NCBI RefSeq assembly: GCF_013035425.1
Contig: NZ_WQHX01000003.1
Coordinates: forward strand, 1 to 64,000
Direction: 5' to 3'
Length of the DNA: 64,000 nucleotides
Source of the DNA: Ruegeria arenilitoris
GTDB taxonomy: Bacteria; Pseudomonadota; Alphaproteobacteria; Rhodobacterales; Rhodobacteraceae
Part shown: in pieces, positions 17,713-27,065 of the stretch
Position numbering within the stretch: position 1 is the first letter of the stretch
Layout of the letters: the number at the start of each line of letters is the position of its first letter
The notes under the pieces: model-generated
What the model saw: only the letters and a program-made list of their open reading frames with translations
Told to the model about the DNA's origin: nothing
Database searches by the model: none
Translations under genes and position numbers: made by a program

Positions 17713-18878
17713 GAGAGGCGCTCTTTGAAATCTTCGTACCCGAATTTCTTCACGATCTTTAAGTCGCCAGTATCGCTGTTCCACAATGCGATTGTGGGCA
17801 GAGGGACGCCATTGAACGTATTGGTTTTCACCATCGAATAGTGCGCTTGATCGAGAAAGGCAAAACGCTGTCCAATCTTAAGCGGCTGTTCCCATGTATA
17901 GTCGCCGATGACGTCTCCTGCTAGACAAGAAGGACCGCCCAGCCGGTAGGTATGACCCGCCTTGGCCTCATTCATCAGGGCAGGACGATAAGGTGCTTCG
18001 ATGACGTCGGGCATATGGCAGGTGGCCGAGATATCAGTGATAGCCAGTTTCATGCCGTTCGTTGGCAGGTCGAGGATTTCACCGACCAGAATGCCCGCGT
18101 CCAGTGCCACAGCCTCGCCAGGTTCCAAATATACTTCGATGTCGTATGTCTCTCGGATGCCTTTGATAAACGCAATCAATCCTTCCCGGTCGTAATCGTC
18201 ACGAGTGATATGATGCCCGCCACCAAAATTCAGCCATTTGAGTTGAGCTAAGAACGGTTTCAGCTTCGGTGCCACGGCTTCCCAAGTGCTGTGAAGGGGC
18301 GCGAAGCCCTGTTCGCATAAAGTGTGCATATGGAGTCCGTCGACACCATCCAATGCATCGGCGGTCAGTTGGCTGACCGGTGTCCCAAGGCGTGAGCATG
18401 GAGCACAAGGGTCATACTTTGGAATCTCACCTTCGGAATGTTCCGGGTTGATCCGAAGACCTACCTGAACTTCTGCGGCTTTTGCCTGGTTCAGGAAGCG
18501 CACTTTCTGCGCAGGAGAGTTAAAGATGACGTGGTCGGACAGCGACAGGATCTCGGCCATGTCCGCGTCTTTGTAACCCGCACAGAATGTCGCGACCTCA
18601 CCGCCGTATTCTTCCCGGCCAAGTCGCGCCTCGTATATCCCACTTGCGCAGGTGCCGCCGAGGTATTGGCGAACCAGCGGTGCAAGCGAGAACATAGAGA
18701 AGGCCTTAAGAGCGCTCAGCACGTGCGCTCCTGATCGGGTGCCCACATCGGCAAGAATGCGCAAGTTACGTTCAACAGCCTTCTCGTCTACCACGAAGCA
18801 GGGGGTGGGCACGCGACTAAGGTCGAAGTTACGAAAAGCACCAGCGTCGCCCGCCTGAGTAGCCATCATGTCGGACAT
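17709..18878 (-). CDS. nspC: Carboxynorspermidine/carboxyspermidine decarboxylase
   Basis: A PLP-dependent fold III decarboxylase of 389 residues. The PLP lysine is in LSALKAFSMF near residue 58, the glycine-rich phosphate site is LNFGGGHH, and LGGPSCLAGDVIGDY carries the active-site cysteine region of the family. It removes CO2 from carboxyspermidine (or carboxynorspermidine) to give spermidine (norspermidine). GAGGAG lies upstream of the ATG. Because the operon makes putrescine by SpeA/SpeB, spermidine is the expected product rather than norspermidine. Confidence 0.9.
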   Translation of the reverse strand: MSDMMATQAGDAGAFRNFDLSRVPTPCFVVDEKAVERNLRILADVGTRSGAHVLSALKAFSMFSLAPLVRQYLGGTCASGIYEARLGREEYGGEVATFCAGYKDADMAEILSLSDHVIFNSPAQKVRFLNQAKAAEVQVGLRINPEHSEGEIPKYDPCAPCSRLGTPVSQLTADALDGVDGLHMHTLCEQGFAPLHSTWEAVAPKLKPFLAQLKWLNFGGGHHITRDDYDREGLIAFIKGIRETYDIEVYLEPGEAVALDAGILVGEILDLPTNGMKLAITDISATCHMPDVIEAPYRPALMNEAKAGHTYRLGGPSCLAGDVIGDYTWEQPLKIGQRFAFLDQAHYSMVKTNTFNGVPLPTIALWNSDTGDLKIVKKFGYEDFKERLS

Positions 18879-18961
18879 GTTCTGCTTCTCCTCGTGGTGA
18901 AAAGTCCGGGGATACCGTTCCCGGACCTGCGGTAAAATTCAGGTCAACGAAGCTGAATGGA

Positions 18962-20173
18962 TCAAAAATCGACCGGGCCATTCAACTCGTGAACTTGCCA
19001 AGGAAGGCCATGTTCGTTGAGCATGTCCATGAAGTCATCTGGATCAAGTTGCTCCATGTTCCAGACGCCCGGCTCATTCCAGTTGCCCTTTAATACCTGC
19101 GCTGCCCCGATCATGGCTGGAACGCCTGTGGTGTAGCTGACAGCTTGCGATCCGACTTCCGCATAGCATTCCTCGTGATCGCAGATATTGTAGATGTAAT
19201 AGGTTTTCTCGCCCGAACCATCCTTGGCCTGACCGGTTGCTATGTCACCGATGCAGGCCTTTCCTTTGGTTTCTGCACCCAGATCACCCGGATCAGGCAA
19301 AAGGGTTTTCAGGAACTGGATTGGAATGATTTCCTTGCCGTCATGCATAACGGGGTCAATGCGGGTCATGCCCACATTTTGAAGCACTTTGGCATGTGTG
19401 ATGTACGCGTCCCCGAAAGTCATCCAAAACCGAGCGCGCTCAATCTCGGGGAAGTGGGTCGACAGCGACTCCAATTCCTCGTGATACATCAGGTACATGT
19501 TTTTCGGGCCGATGGCAGGGAAATCAAACTCGACCTTGTGAGTCATGGCGGGGCTGTGCTTCCACTCACCCTTTTCCCAGTGGCGTACTTCGGCCAGAAC
19601 TTCGCGCAGGTTGATCTCCGGATTGAAATTGGTGGCGAATTCCTGATCGTTCGAACCGCCATTTGCGTCCAGCACGTCGATCTGACGGATCGTATCCAAT
19701 TTGTGCATTTTCAGCCATTTGGCAAAAACGCTTGTCACGCCCGGATCAAAACCTGAACCGAGTATGGCTGTCAGGCCGGCCTGTTTGAACTTGTCCTGAT
19801 AGGCCCATTGCCAGTGGTATTCGAACTTGGCCTCATCCTCGGGCTCGTAATTCGCTGTGTCCAGATAATGAATTCCGGCCTCAAGGCAGGCGTCCATAAG
19901 CACCAGATCCTGATAGGGAAGGGCAAGGTTCACCAGTATCTCGGCACCGGTTTCCCGGATCAGCTTGACTGTATCATCAACTTTGTATGCGTCCAGTTCC
20001 GCGGTGGCGATATCAACTCCGACCCGCTCCTTTACCGATTTGGCAATGGCATCGCATTTCGATTTCGTCCGGCTGGCCAAAGTGATCTCGGTGAAGATGT
20101 CGGAATTCATTGCCATTTTGTGCACGGCTGCGTGGGACACGCCGCCAGCGCCGACAACCAGTGTTTTGCCCAT
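18962..20173 (-). CDS. Carboxyspermidine dehydrogenase (saccharopine dehydrogenase family)
   Basis: A 403-residue NAD(P)H-dependent enzyme of the saccharopine dehydrogenase fold. The N-terminal GKTLVVGAGGVSHAAVHK is the nucleotide-binding site, and residues such as GSGFDPGVTSVFAK and YNICDHEECYAEVGSQAVSY are typical of the carboxynorspermidine synthase branch. It reductively condenses putrescine (or diaminopropane) with aspartate beta-semialdehyde. The ATG at 20173 has AAAGGAG upstream; a start six codons earlier is in frame but lies over the ribosome binding site. Adjacency to nspC fixes the role. Confidence 0.88.
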   Translation of the reverse strand: MGKTLVVGAGGVSHAAVHKMAMNSDIFTEITLASRTKSKCDAIAKSVKERVGVDIATAELDAYKVDDTVKLIRETGAEILVNLALPYQDLVLMDACLEAGIHYLDTANYEPEDEAKFEYHWQWAYQDKFKQAGLTAILGSGFDPGVTSVFAKWLKMHKLDTIRQIDVLDANGGSNDQEFATNFNPEINLREVLAEVRHWEKGEWKHSPAMTHKVEFDFPAIGPKNMYLMYHEELESLSTHFPEIERARFWMTFGDAYITHAKVLQNVGMTRIDPVMHDGKEIIPIQFLKTLLPDPGDLGAETKGKACIGDIATGQAKDGSGEKTYYIYNICDHEECYAEVGSQAVSYTTGVPAMIGAAQVLKGNWNEPGVWNMEQLDPDDFMDMLNEHGLPWQVHELNGPVDF

Positions 20174-20197
20174 AGGAAATTCTCCTTTCACTGGGGA

Positions 20198-22087
20198 TTA
20201 TTCGTAATAGGTGTATCCGTTAATTGAGTCGCGGTAGGCGTTCATCAGGGTTTTTCGGTCCTTGGCCTTCAGAGTACCGGTCGAGATCGCTTCGTCTACC
20301 ATTTTGCGAAATGCTGCGACACAATCTGCGGGATCGAATTCGACAGCGGCCAGAACCTGGCTGATCGTATCGCCTTCCTGTTCATGCAAGAGGTCGAACC
20401 CGCCATCCGGACGCAGATCGATGGTGACTGCGTTGGTGTCACCAAACAGGTTATGCAGATCGCCAAGCGTTTCCTGATATGCGCCAACAAAAAAGACGCC
20501 CATGTAATACTCTTCATCCTCGGGAAGGCTATGGACAGGAAGGCTGGGTGAGACGCCGTCTGCCAGAATGAAACGGTCTATTTTGCCGTCACTGTCACAA
20601 GTTATGTCTGACAAGACAGCCCGTCGATTGGGATCTGTGTTCAGCATTTGCAAGGGGACGATCGGGTGCAACTGACCAATAGCCCAAGCATCGGGAAGTG
20701 ATTGAAAAAGCGAGAAATTACAGTGATAGATGTCAGCCACCTTCTCGAGCTGATCACCCAAATCCGTTTCCAATTCATCGGACGCAGCAAGCGCCTTGAG
20801 GCGCGCGATCAGCGATAGGTAGATACGTTCGGCGCGGGCCATCTGGCGCAGATCGACGTAACCCCTGCGAAAAAGTGCGCGCAGCTCGTTACGATAGAAA
20901 GTCGCGTCGTTCCAGCATTCTTGCAGGCGCTCAGTGCTAATATACCCGTGAACAGCCGCCAGATCCGAAACCATGTGGTGATCTTCGGGTTCTACTTCAG
21001 GACTATCTGGCGCATCATAAAGGGTGCTTTCCAATACATTGAAAATCAGCATTGAAGATGTTGCAACCACCGCACGTCCGCTTTCGGTCACCAAGGTAGG
21101 GTGCGATATCCCTGCTTCATCCATCGCGTAAGCGACGGTTTCGACTACGTTGGAACAATACTCCGAAACTGAATAATTAATCGAGTTCTCGGCCGCTTTT
21201 TTCTCGCCCGTATAGTCCACGCCCATTCCGCCGCCTAGATCGAGATGAGATAACGGCACGCCTTCGCGCACCAGTTCCGAGTAATAACGACATGCCTCTC
21301 CCACTGCGCGTCGTACGTCGTTGACGTCCTGAACCTGCGAGCCCAAATGTGAATGCTGCAGCTTGAGACAGTCCAGCAGGTCAGCGTTTTTTAGCTTGTC
21401 AATAACAGCCACCAGTTGATCGGTGTTCATCCCGAACGCTGATCGGTCACCCGAGCTTTCTTCCCACTTACCGCTGATCTGGTTGGTCAGCTTTACCCGA
21501 ACACCGAGCAAGGGCTTGATGCCCAATTCTCCGTAGACCTCTATCACCGTGTCGGCCTCTTTCGGGCTTTCCAAAACAACTACAGTGTTGAAGCCCAGCT
21601 TACGACTTAGAATGGCAAGCTGGATGAACTCAGCATCCTTGACGCCATTGCAAACGATCAAAGCCTCAGTTGCCAGGCGATGCGCCAGCGCGATCACCAA
21701 TTCGGGTTTGGACCCGGCCTCAAGCCCAAAGTTGTATTTCTTCCCAAATTCAACGATCCGGTCGACGACTTGCGCCTGTTGATTTACCTTTATCGGGAAT
21801 ACACCACGATAACTGCCCAAATAGCCCGAGCGATTTATCGCTTCAGCGAAACTCTCATTTATTTGAGTGATTTCGCTTTCCAGATACGAACTGACACGCA
21901 AGATCATCGGCGCCTTGATACCGCGTTCGTCCAAATCTCGAAGTATCCCCGGAAGACTGATCGCATCTGCATCAGGTGCCATGGGATTGCGAAGCCCGAT
22001 CTCACCCTGTTCGGTCACTTCGATGAGACCTTTGCCCCATTTCTCAACCCCGTAGACGGAATGCGGTGCGTCAGGTGTCTGTTTCAA
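20198..22087 (-). CDS. speA: Biosynthetic arginine decarboxylase
   Basis: A 629-residue PLP enzyme of the large biosynthetic SpeA type, the normal length for the family. YRGVFPIKVNQQ carries the PLP lysine region, and HSHLGSQ, LDLGGGMGVDY and the C-terminal specificity region are all present. It makes agmatine from arginine. The first codon is TTG with AGGA about ten bases upstream; no ATG near the N terminus fits. It heads the operon speA, carboxyspermidine dehydrogenase, nspC, speB, giving arginine to spermidine without ornithine or S-adenosylmethionine decarboxylase. Confidence 0.92.
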   Translation of the reverse strand: MKQTPDAPHSVYGVEKWGKGLIEVTEQGEIGLRNPMAPDADAISLPGILRDLDERGIKAPMILRVSSYLESEITQINESFAEAINRSGYLGSYRGVFPIKVNQQAQVVDRIVEFGKKYNFGLEAGSKPELVIALAHRLATEALIVCNGVKDAEFIQLAILSRKLGFNTVVVLESPKEADTVIEVYGELGIKPLLGVRVKLTNQISGKWEESSGDRSAFGMNTDQLVAVIDKLKNADLLDCLKLQHSHLGSQVQDVNDVRRAVGEACRYYSELVREGVPLSHLDLGGGMGVDYTGEKKAAENSINYSVSEYCSNVVETVAYAMDEAGISHPTLVTESGRAVVATSSMLIFNVLESTLYDAPDSPEVEPEDHHMVSDLAAVHGYISTERLQECWNDATFYRNELRALFRRGYVDLRQMARAERIYLSLIARLKALAASDELETDLGDQLEKVADIYHCNFSLFQSLPDAWAIGQLHPIVPLQMLNTDPNRRAVLSDITCDSDGKIDRFILADGVSPSLPVHSLPEDEEYYMGVFFVGAYQETLGDLHNLFGDTNAVTIDLRPDGGFDLLHEQEGDTISQVLAAVEFDPADCVAAFRKMVDEAISTGTLKAKDRKTLMNAYRDSINGYTYYE

Positions 22088-22480
22088 TCAATTCAATCCT
22101 AGCAAAAAAGGTGCAGATTTCGCGCCCGCCAATAAGACAGCGATTTGATTCTTCCAAGTATAATCTACGTGGTGTGCTTAAATGCTATAACTCAAGGCGC
22201 TGAGATCGACCACGTCAGCTATAATCTCGGGTTCAGCCAAAACCACGAATTAGCCTGCGTCCAGTTCGCGTGGGTACCGTACTTTTTGATCTCTGCATGG
22301 CCCTTCTCGCCGACGGCGGTCACATCAGAATGCAGCTGGGTATACGGCGAACCCACGACTGGCCGGACATACAGGCGGGATCAAATACTCTTTTTGCTTG
22401 GCTCCAACGAAGGCCGCTTCAGCAGTGTGCCAACACAACCAGACGAAAGCTCAAGGGTTTCTAATTCCGTATCGATTGGT
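22088..22480. other. Intergenic region between speA and the aminotransferase gene
   Basis: This 393-base gap should carry the speA promoter. Plus-strand frames are open for 64 and 128 codons but have no good ribosome binding site, one runs into the aminotransferase gene, and they do not form a recognisable protein. One frame contains LADGGHIRMQLG, faintly like the C terminus of beta-keto acid cleavage enzymes, so a decayed gene remnant is possible but unproven. Confidence 0.3.
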
Positions 22481-23752
22481 CTAGCACAGCGCCGTTGTTG
22501 CGATTTCAAATGCTTCGCGACTTTGTTCTAAATCGTCATCCGAGATTGCAAGCGAGGGGTATAATTTCCCGGGCGACTTGAAAATTCCGTTTTCGCGCAG
22601 AATCTTGTTGTAAAGAGCGCCCCTGGCGGGGTCATCGTGAACGGCTGATCGGTAATCCCGGCACGGCGTGTCTGAGAAATAAACGTCAAACAGCGTCTCG
22701 TCGCCACAAATTTGATGTGCGATACCTGCACTCGCCAGAATATCGGACTGCATATCCTGCAACGCCCCTCCAACCGCACGCAATCGGTCATAGGTTCCAT
22801 CGCGCTTTAAGACCTCCATTGTCTTTATGCCGGCTGCGGCTGCAATTGGGTTGCCTGAAAGAGTGCCAAGTTGCATCAACCACTTGTCGGCCCCAACTTG
22901 AGCTTTATCAAAATGTTGCATGATCTCTGTACTTGCGCCAAGAGCGGCTAGCGGGAAGCCACCACCAATAATTTTACCAAGAGTGCAGATGTCCGGTATC
23001 ACACCGTACCGCTCCTGCGCACCGCCGTAAGCCAAGCGAAATCCAGTGACGATCTCGTCAAATATAAGCAGAACATGATGTTTGTCACACAGCGCGCGCA
23101 AACCCTGCAAGTAGCCGGCTTCAGCAGGTACAATTCGTTGCAGCGGCTCAACGATAATGGCTGCTATGTCCGTGTTTTCGGATAACAAGTTTGCAACTGC
23201 TTCGAGATCGTTAAAAGGCGCAATCAACATTTGATCCGCGACGCCCTGCGGTATGCCGGCGCTGTCGGGCACCGCTTGAGGGAAGTTTACGCGCTCAGCT
23301 GGGGCCAGACTCATTTGCGCCTCAGCGCTCATCCCGTGATACCCACCTTCGAATTTCAAAATTTTGTCGCGCCCGGTACAGGCACGCGCTAGGCGGATTG
23401 CGTACATGTCTGCTTCACCGCCCGAAGCAACAAATCGCACTTGCTCACAGCATGGAACGGCTTCAACGATCGCCTCGGCCAATTCGATCCCTTTACGGTT
23501 GTTGGCAAAAAAAGTCATGCCCAGCGGCAGTTGCTCTAGTACGGCTTCCATCACTTCCGGGTGGCCGTGACCCAAAAGCATCGGCCCTGATCCGATGAGA
23601 TAGTCGATGTATTCCTGCCCATCTTCATCCCAGACGCGGCTGCCTTCGCCCTTCGCTATAATGATCTCGGGATCGAAATTACCAAAGCCGCCTGCAGGCA
23701 GAACATGTTGAGCCCGCGTGGTCCATTCGGCTTGTGTGCTGATTTTCTGCAT
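22481..23752 (-). CDS. Class III aminotransferase, glutamate-1-semialdehyde aminomutase-like
   Basis: A 423-residue PLP enzyme. Landmarks are VRFVASGGEADMYAIRLAR, FEGGYHGMSAEAQ, LIFDEIVTGFR (PLP-binding Asp) and CTLGKIIGGGFPLAALG with the Schiff-base lysine. It resembles glutamate-1-semialdehyde 2,1-aminomutase-like proteins but lies in a catabolic operon rather than with haem genes, so a transaminase or aminomutase acting on an amino acid released by the upstream enzymes is more likely. It is the last gene of the six-gene minus-strand operon, three bases after the third racemase-like gene. Confidence 0.85.
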   Translation of the reverse strand: MQKISTQAEWTTRAQHVLPAGGFGNFDPEIIIAKGEGSRVWDEDGQEYIDYLIGSGPMLLGHGHPEVMEAVLEQLPLGMTFFANNRKGIELAEAIVEAVPCCEQVRFVASGGEADMYAIRLARACTGRDKILKFEGGYHGMSAEAQMSLAPAERVNFPQAVPDSAGIPQGVADQMLIAPFNDLEAVANLLSENTDIAAIIVEPLQRIVPAEAGYLQGLRALCDKHHVLLIFDEIVTGFRLAYGGAQERYGVIPDICTLGKIIGGGFPLAALGASTEIMQHFDKAQVGADKWLMQLGTLSGNPIAAAAGIKTMEVLKRDGTYDRLRAVGGALQDMQSDILASAGIAHQICGDETLFDVYFSDTPCRDYRSAVHDDPARGALYNKILRENGIFKSPGKLYPSLAISDDDLEQSREAFEIATTALC

Positions 23753-23755
23753 TTG

Positions 23756-24859
23756 TCAGACCAATTCAATTATGGGCGACCCCAAAAGGTCGCGGTCAGG
23801 AGTAACACCCAACCCTGCTCCCTCGGGCGGTGCTATTCTGCCCATATTGCGGCTGGGCGCGTCTGGGCAAAGACGGGGCGAAACATACGAGGAAAGATCA
23901 CAGGTGTTGAGCAACGAGTCCTTCGGTGTTGAGGCGGCAAAATGCAATGATGCGGCGGTAACGATATCGGAACCCCAGGTGCACTCAGCGCATATTTCAG
24001 CGCCCAAGTGAACGCAGAGATCGCGGGCGCGACGCATGACGGATAGGCCACCGAACTTGGACAGTTTTAATGCAACCGCGTCCAGACATCCTAATTCCGA
24101 TGCGCGCAATAAAGAGGCAGTATCAAAGGCGTTTTCATCGATCTTCATGGGCAGACCGGTGGCCTGACGCACTGCAGCGCAATCTTCCAGAGTTTTGCAA
24201 GGTTGTTCCAGCATGATGTCCAGATGAGCCACCGCTCGGCCGGTACGTGTTGCATGAAGTCGAGAGGCGCCACAGTTCCAGTCGCCATAAACCAACGGCG
24301 CAGAACCAACTGTTTCACGAACCTTGATCAGGCGTTCCGCATCTGCTTCCCAGTTTGCATCTGTTCCAAGTTTTACCTGAAATTGACGTACTCCGCTTTG
24401 AAATGCGGATGCCGCGATCTTTGCCATTTCATCTGGTTCGATGCAGGTGATCGAATGGTAGACCGGCATGTCCGTTCGTGTGCGACCTCCTAACAGGGTG
24501 TACAGCGGCAACCCTGTCAAACGTCCGAACAAGTCCCACAACGCAATGTCGACGATCGACTTGGCATAGAAATGTCCCGGCAGCAAAGCATCAAGCGAAC
24601 GCATTACGGCGTCGACACCTAACGGCTCCACTCCAAGCAAGCCTTCGGCCATTTCGGATACTGCGCTAGGCACACCTTTGGCATAGGCTGGCAAATAACG
24701 TGGGATTGGGCACACTTCTCCCCACCCCTGATGGCCTGTGTCAGTCTCAAGGCACAGGACGTGGCTTTCGACAGTGTCGCAAGTTTTGCCTTCGGCCATG
24801 TAGTAGGTTTCGTGGCTTGTCAGATTCAAAGACCATAAGGATATTTTGCTAATCTTCAT
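23756..24859 (-). CDS. Enolase-superfamily (MR/MLE) enzyme, copy 1
   Basis: A 367-residue mandelate racemase/muconate lactonizing enzyme-family protein. Candidate catalytic residues are a lysine on the second barrel strand (FQVKLGT), metal ligands in VYGDWNCG, LEQPC and KIDEN, and a second lysine in ALKLSKFGG. Lysines on both faces are the pattern of MLE-subgroup racemases/epimerases such as 4-hydroxyproline betaine 2-epimerase and the cis-3-hydroxyproline dehydratases. The start overlaps the preceding stop by four bases. It is clearly divergent from its two neighbours, so a distinct substrate or stereochemistry is likely. Exact activity unknown. Confidence 0.8.
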   Translation of the reverse strand: MKISKISLWSLNLTSHETYYMAEGKTCDTVESHVLCLETDTGHQGWGEVCPIPRYLPAYAKGVPSAVSEMAEGLLGVEPLGVDAVMRSLDALLPGHFYAKSIVDIALWDLFGRLTGLPLYTLLGGRTRTDMPVYHSITCIEPDEMAKIAASAFQSGVRQFQVKLGTDANWEADAERLIKVRETVGSAPLVYGDWNCGASRLHATRTGRAVAHLDIMLEQPCKTLEDCAAVRQATGLPMKIDENAFDTASLLRASELGCLDAVALKLSKFGGLSVMRRARDLCVHLGAEICAECTWGSDIVTAASLHFAASTPKDSLLNTCDLSSYVSPRLCPDAPSRNMGRIAPPEGAGLGVTPDRDLLGSPIIELV

Positions 24860-25962
24860 CGATAAACCCCAACCGGATCGCCCAGGGTGTTTTCGTCAGG
24901 ATGCACACCTAAACCCGGTGTTTCCGGCAGATGCAAATGCCCATCCCGGTTCCGGGGGCCGAGCCCTGCAGCAATTTCAACCGTTATCATGTCCTGACAG
25001 GCCCAAACGGCATGACAGTTTTCATCAGGGATAGTGGCCGCCAGATGCAAGGCCTCGGTGTCGGCCAGAACGGTTCCGCCTGTCGCCATAACAAACATAT
25101 CGATCCCGTGGGCGAGGGCGATGTCCCTCATCCGGGCCGCTTTGGTCAGCCCACCAACGCGGTTCAATTTGATCCCGAATATCTCTGCCAAACCATCACG
25201 AGCAATTCGAGCTGCATCTTGTAAAGTCACGAGGCTTTCATCCACTGAAACGGGCGACGCATGATGGCCTGAGATGGCGGCGATGTCGTCCAACGTTTCA
25301 CAGGGTTGCTCAAACATAACGTTCAAATCTGCGCAGGCACTCATAACCCGCAAGGCTTGCTGACGGGTCCAGCCTCGGTTCACGTCGTAAAGTATAATCT
25401 CACCCGGGTTGCGGATGCATTCGACGTCACGAATGCGGGCAATGTCACGCTCGACATCGCCTCCAATTTTCACCGAGTGGGCGACGTAGCCACGCTTACG
25501 ATATCGCTCGATGACCGCTCGCGTTTCGTCAATGGTTTTTGCTCCGACAGACGAAGCAATAGGGCGCGGGGTCCGCGACCCGCCTCCCATCAGATCGGCA
25601 ATCGGCAGGTTCGCCGCCTGCCCGGCAATGTCCCAGCAAGCCATATCGATGGGGCTTTTGGCATAAAGATGGCCCGGCAATGCGGCGTCCATCGCGCGTT
25701 CAACTTGCAGGACCTTACGGGGATCGAGTCCAAGGATAAACGGAGCCATTGTTTCAACTCCGGCTCGAATGCCCGGTCCGTGCGCCGGGACATATGTGTG
25801 GCCCCATGGCGTGCCCTCGCCCCAACCGATCAGCCCTGAATCTGTTTCGACCTTTACCAGTGTCGCATCCAGGGTTTCAAATTTCAGTCGCCCTCCAGAC
25901 AGCCAATAAGGATGTTCCAAGGGCAGGTCGAGTTGGTATACGGAGATACTCTTGATCTTCAT
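24856..25962 (-). CDS. Enolase-superfamily (MR/MLE) enzyme, copy 2
   Basis: A 368-residue MR/MLE protein. HSVKIGG gives the strand-2 lysine, LYDVNRGW, FEQPC and SVDES the metal ligands, and FGIKLNRVGGLTKA the strand-6 lysine. The N-terminal capping domain begins MKIKSISVYQLDLPLEHPYW and the sequence closes with ETPGLGVHPDENTLG, the usual C-terminal signature. It is similar in style to cis-3-hydroxy-L-proline dehydratases and betaine epimerases. It overlaps both neighbours by ATGA-type junctions. The substrate cannot be assigned without structure-guided comparison. Confidence 0.8.
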   Translation of the reverse strand: MKIKSISVYQLDLPLEHPYWLSGGRLKFETLDATLVKVETDSGLIGWGEGTPWGHTYVPAHGPGIRAGVETMAPFILGLDPRKVLQVERAMDAALPGHLYAKSPIDMACWDIAGQAANLPIADLMGGGSRTPRPIASSVGAKTIDETRAVIERYRKRGYVAHSVKIGGDVERDIARIRDVECIRNPGEIILYDVNRGWTRQQALRVMSACADLNVMFEQPCETLDDIAAISGHHASPVSVDESLVTLQDAARIARDGLAEIFGIKLNRVGGLTKAARMRDIALAHGIDMFVMATGGTVLADTEALHLAATIPDENCHAVWACQDMITVEIAAGLGPRNRDGHLHLPETPGLGVHPDENTLGDPVGVYR

Positions 25963-27065
25963 GCTGCATACTCCGCCACCGGAGCGCCTAAACTGGTGAA
26001 ATCAGGTCGAACACCCAAACCGGGAGTGTCCGTTGCATATAGCTTTCCCTTGCGCGCAACTGGACCGCCAATCCCGGTGGAGCGGGTATTGTAGTTCATG
26101 AGGTCGGTCGTGTTCTGTAGGTAGTCCGGTGGAGTGGAAGCCGCAAAATGCGCCACTGCCGAAGTCGTGATCTCTCCGCCCCATGTGTCCTCGCTGACCA
26201 CGGGTACGCGGTTTTCGATCAGATAGTCCCTAACTCGTCGGGCTTTGCTGATCCCACCAAGGTTCGATATTTTAAGGCAACAGACTTCAGCGCCTCGGTC
26301 CGCGACAATTCTTTGCGCCACATGCATGCCGGTAAGACATTCGTCCAGTTTCATCGGTTGTTCGGCCACGCGGCGTACTTGTTGGCATTCCTCATAGGTG
26401 CGGCAGGGTTGTTCCAGAATAAAGTCCAGACTCTTAGTCGCGCGGGCGACCCTGATCGCATTGTCCACACGCCAACCTTGGTTGGCGTCCGCCATCGCTT
26501 TTTCTCCGGGTTCAAGCAGTGGTACAATGTCGCGAATACGTTCGATATCACTAGACCAATCGCCACCCACTTTTATCTGGAACTGGTTGTATCCCAGATC
26601 GCGATATAGGTTCATTTCTTTTATCGTTTGTGCCGTCTCTCTTTGGGGTGCTACTCGGTACATCGGAGCGCCATCCGTAAGCTTACCGCCCAACAGCATC
26701 CATAACGGCTGATTGCAGGCTTGCCCCAAGATGTCCCAGCAGGCGACATCAAATGGGGATTTTGCATAACCGTGGCCTTGAACCAGTGTGTCAATCAGTT
26801 GCTCAATCCGACCAACCTGTCGCGGGTCCTCACCCAGCAGTGCCGGAGCGATCAAACGTGCGATGGCGACGACACCTTCTGAATGAGCAACCATGTAATT
26901 TTCGCCGCAAGGTGTAAACTCTCCGCAACCTTGAAGACCTGCATCAGTATCAATAACGACTACTGAAGTAGTGGCAGTATCAAACGCATTCCCCGCACCC
27001 CAACAATAGGTCCCGCCAACATAAGGTAACCCCGTTTGATAAATGCGGATACGCGTTATTTTCAT
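25959..27065 (-). CDS. Enolase-superfamily (MR/MLE) enzyme, copy 3
   Basis: A 368-residue MR/MLE protein. FQIKVGGDW supplies the strand-2 lysine, MADANQGWR, LEQPC and KLDECL the metal-binding carboxylates, and CLKISNLGGISKA the strand-6 lysine. Of the three copies its wording is closest to remembered HpbD (4-hydroxyproline betaine 2-epimerase, described from the roseobacter Pelagibaca bermudensis). It overlaps the alcohol dehydrogenase stop by four bases. The three adjacent but divergent copies suggest sequential stereochemical or dehydrating steps rather than recent duplication. Confidence 0.8.
   Translation of the reverse strand: MKITRIRIYQTGLPYVGGTYCWGAGNAFDTATTSVVVIDTDAGLQGCGEFTPCGENYMVAHSEGVVAIARLIAPALLGEDPRQVGRIEQLIDTLVQGHGYAKSPFDVACWDILGQACNQPLWMLLGGKLTDGAPMYRVAPQRETAQTIKEMNLYRDLGYNQFQIKVGGDWSSDIERIRDIVPLLEPGEKAMADANQGWRVDNAIRVARATKSLDFILEQPCRTYEECQQVRRVAEQPMKLDECLTGMHVAQRIVADRGAEVCCLKISNLGGISKARRVRDYLIENRVPVVSEDTWGGEITTSAVAHFAASTPPDYLQNTTDLMNYNTRSTGIGGPVARKGKLYATDTPGLGVRPDFTSLGAPVAEYAA

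Noticed and set aside
22145..22531. A 128-codon plus-strand frame between speA and the aminotransferase, and a 64-codon frame with LADGGHIRMQLG
   Set aside because: No ribosome binding site, composition not protein-like overall, and the longer frame runs into the aminotransferase gene. The resemblance to beta-keto acid cleavage enzymes is too short to call a pseudogene.
22481..23752. HemL for tetrapyrrole synthesis
   Set aside because: Sequence is in the same superfamily, but the gene is the last member of a catabolic operon with methylamine-type enzymes, so a housekeeping HemL is unlikely.
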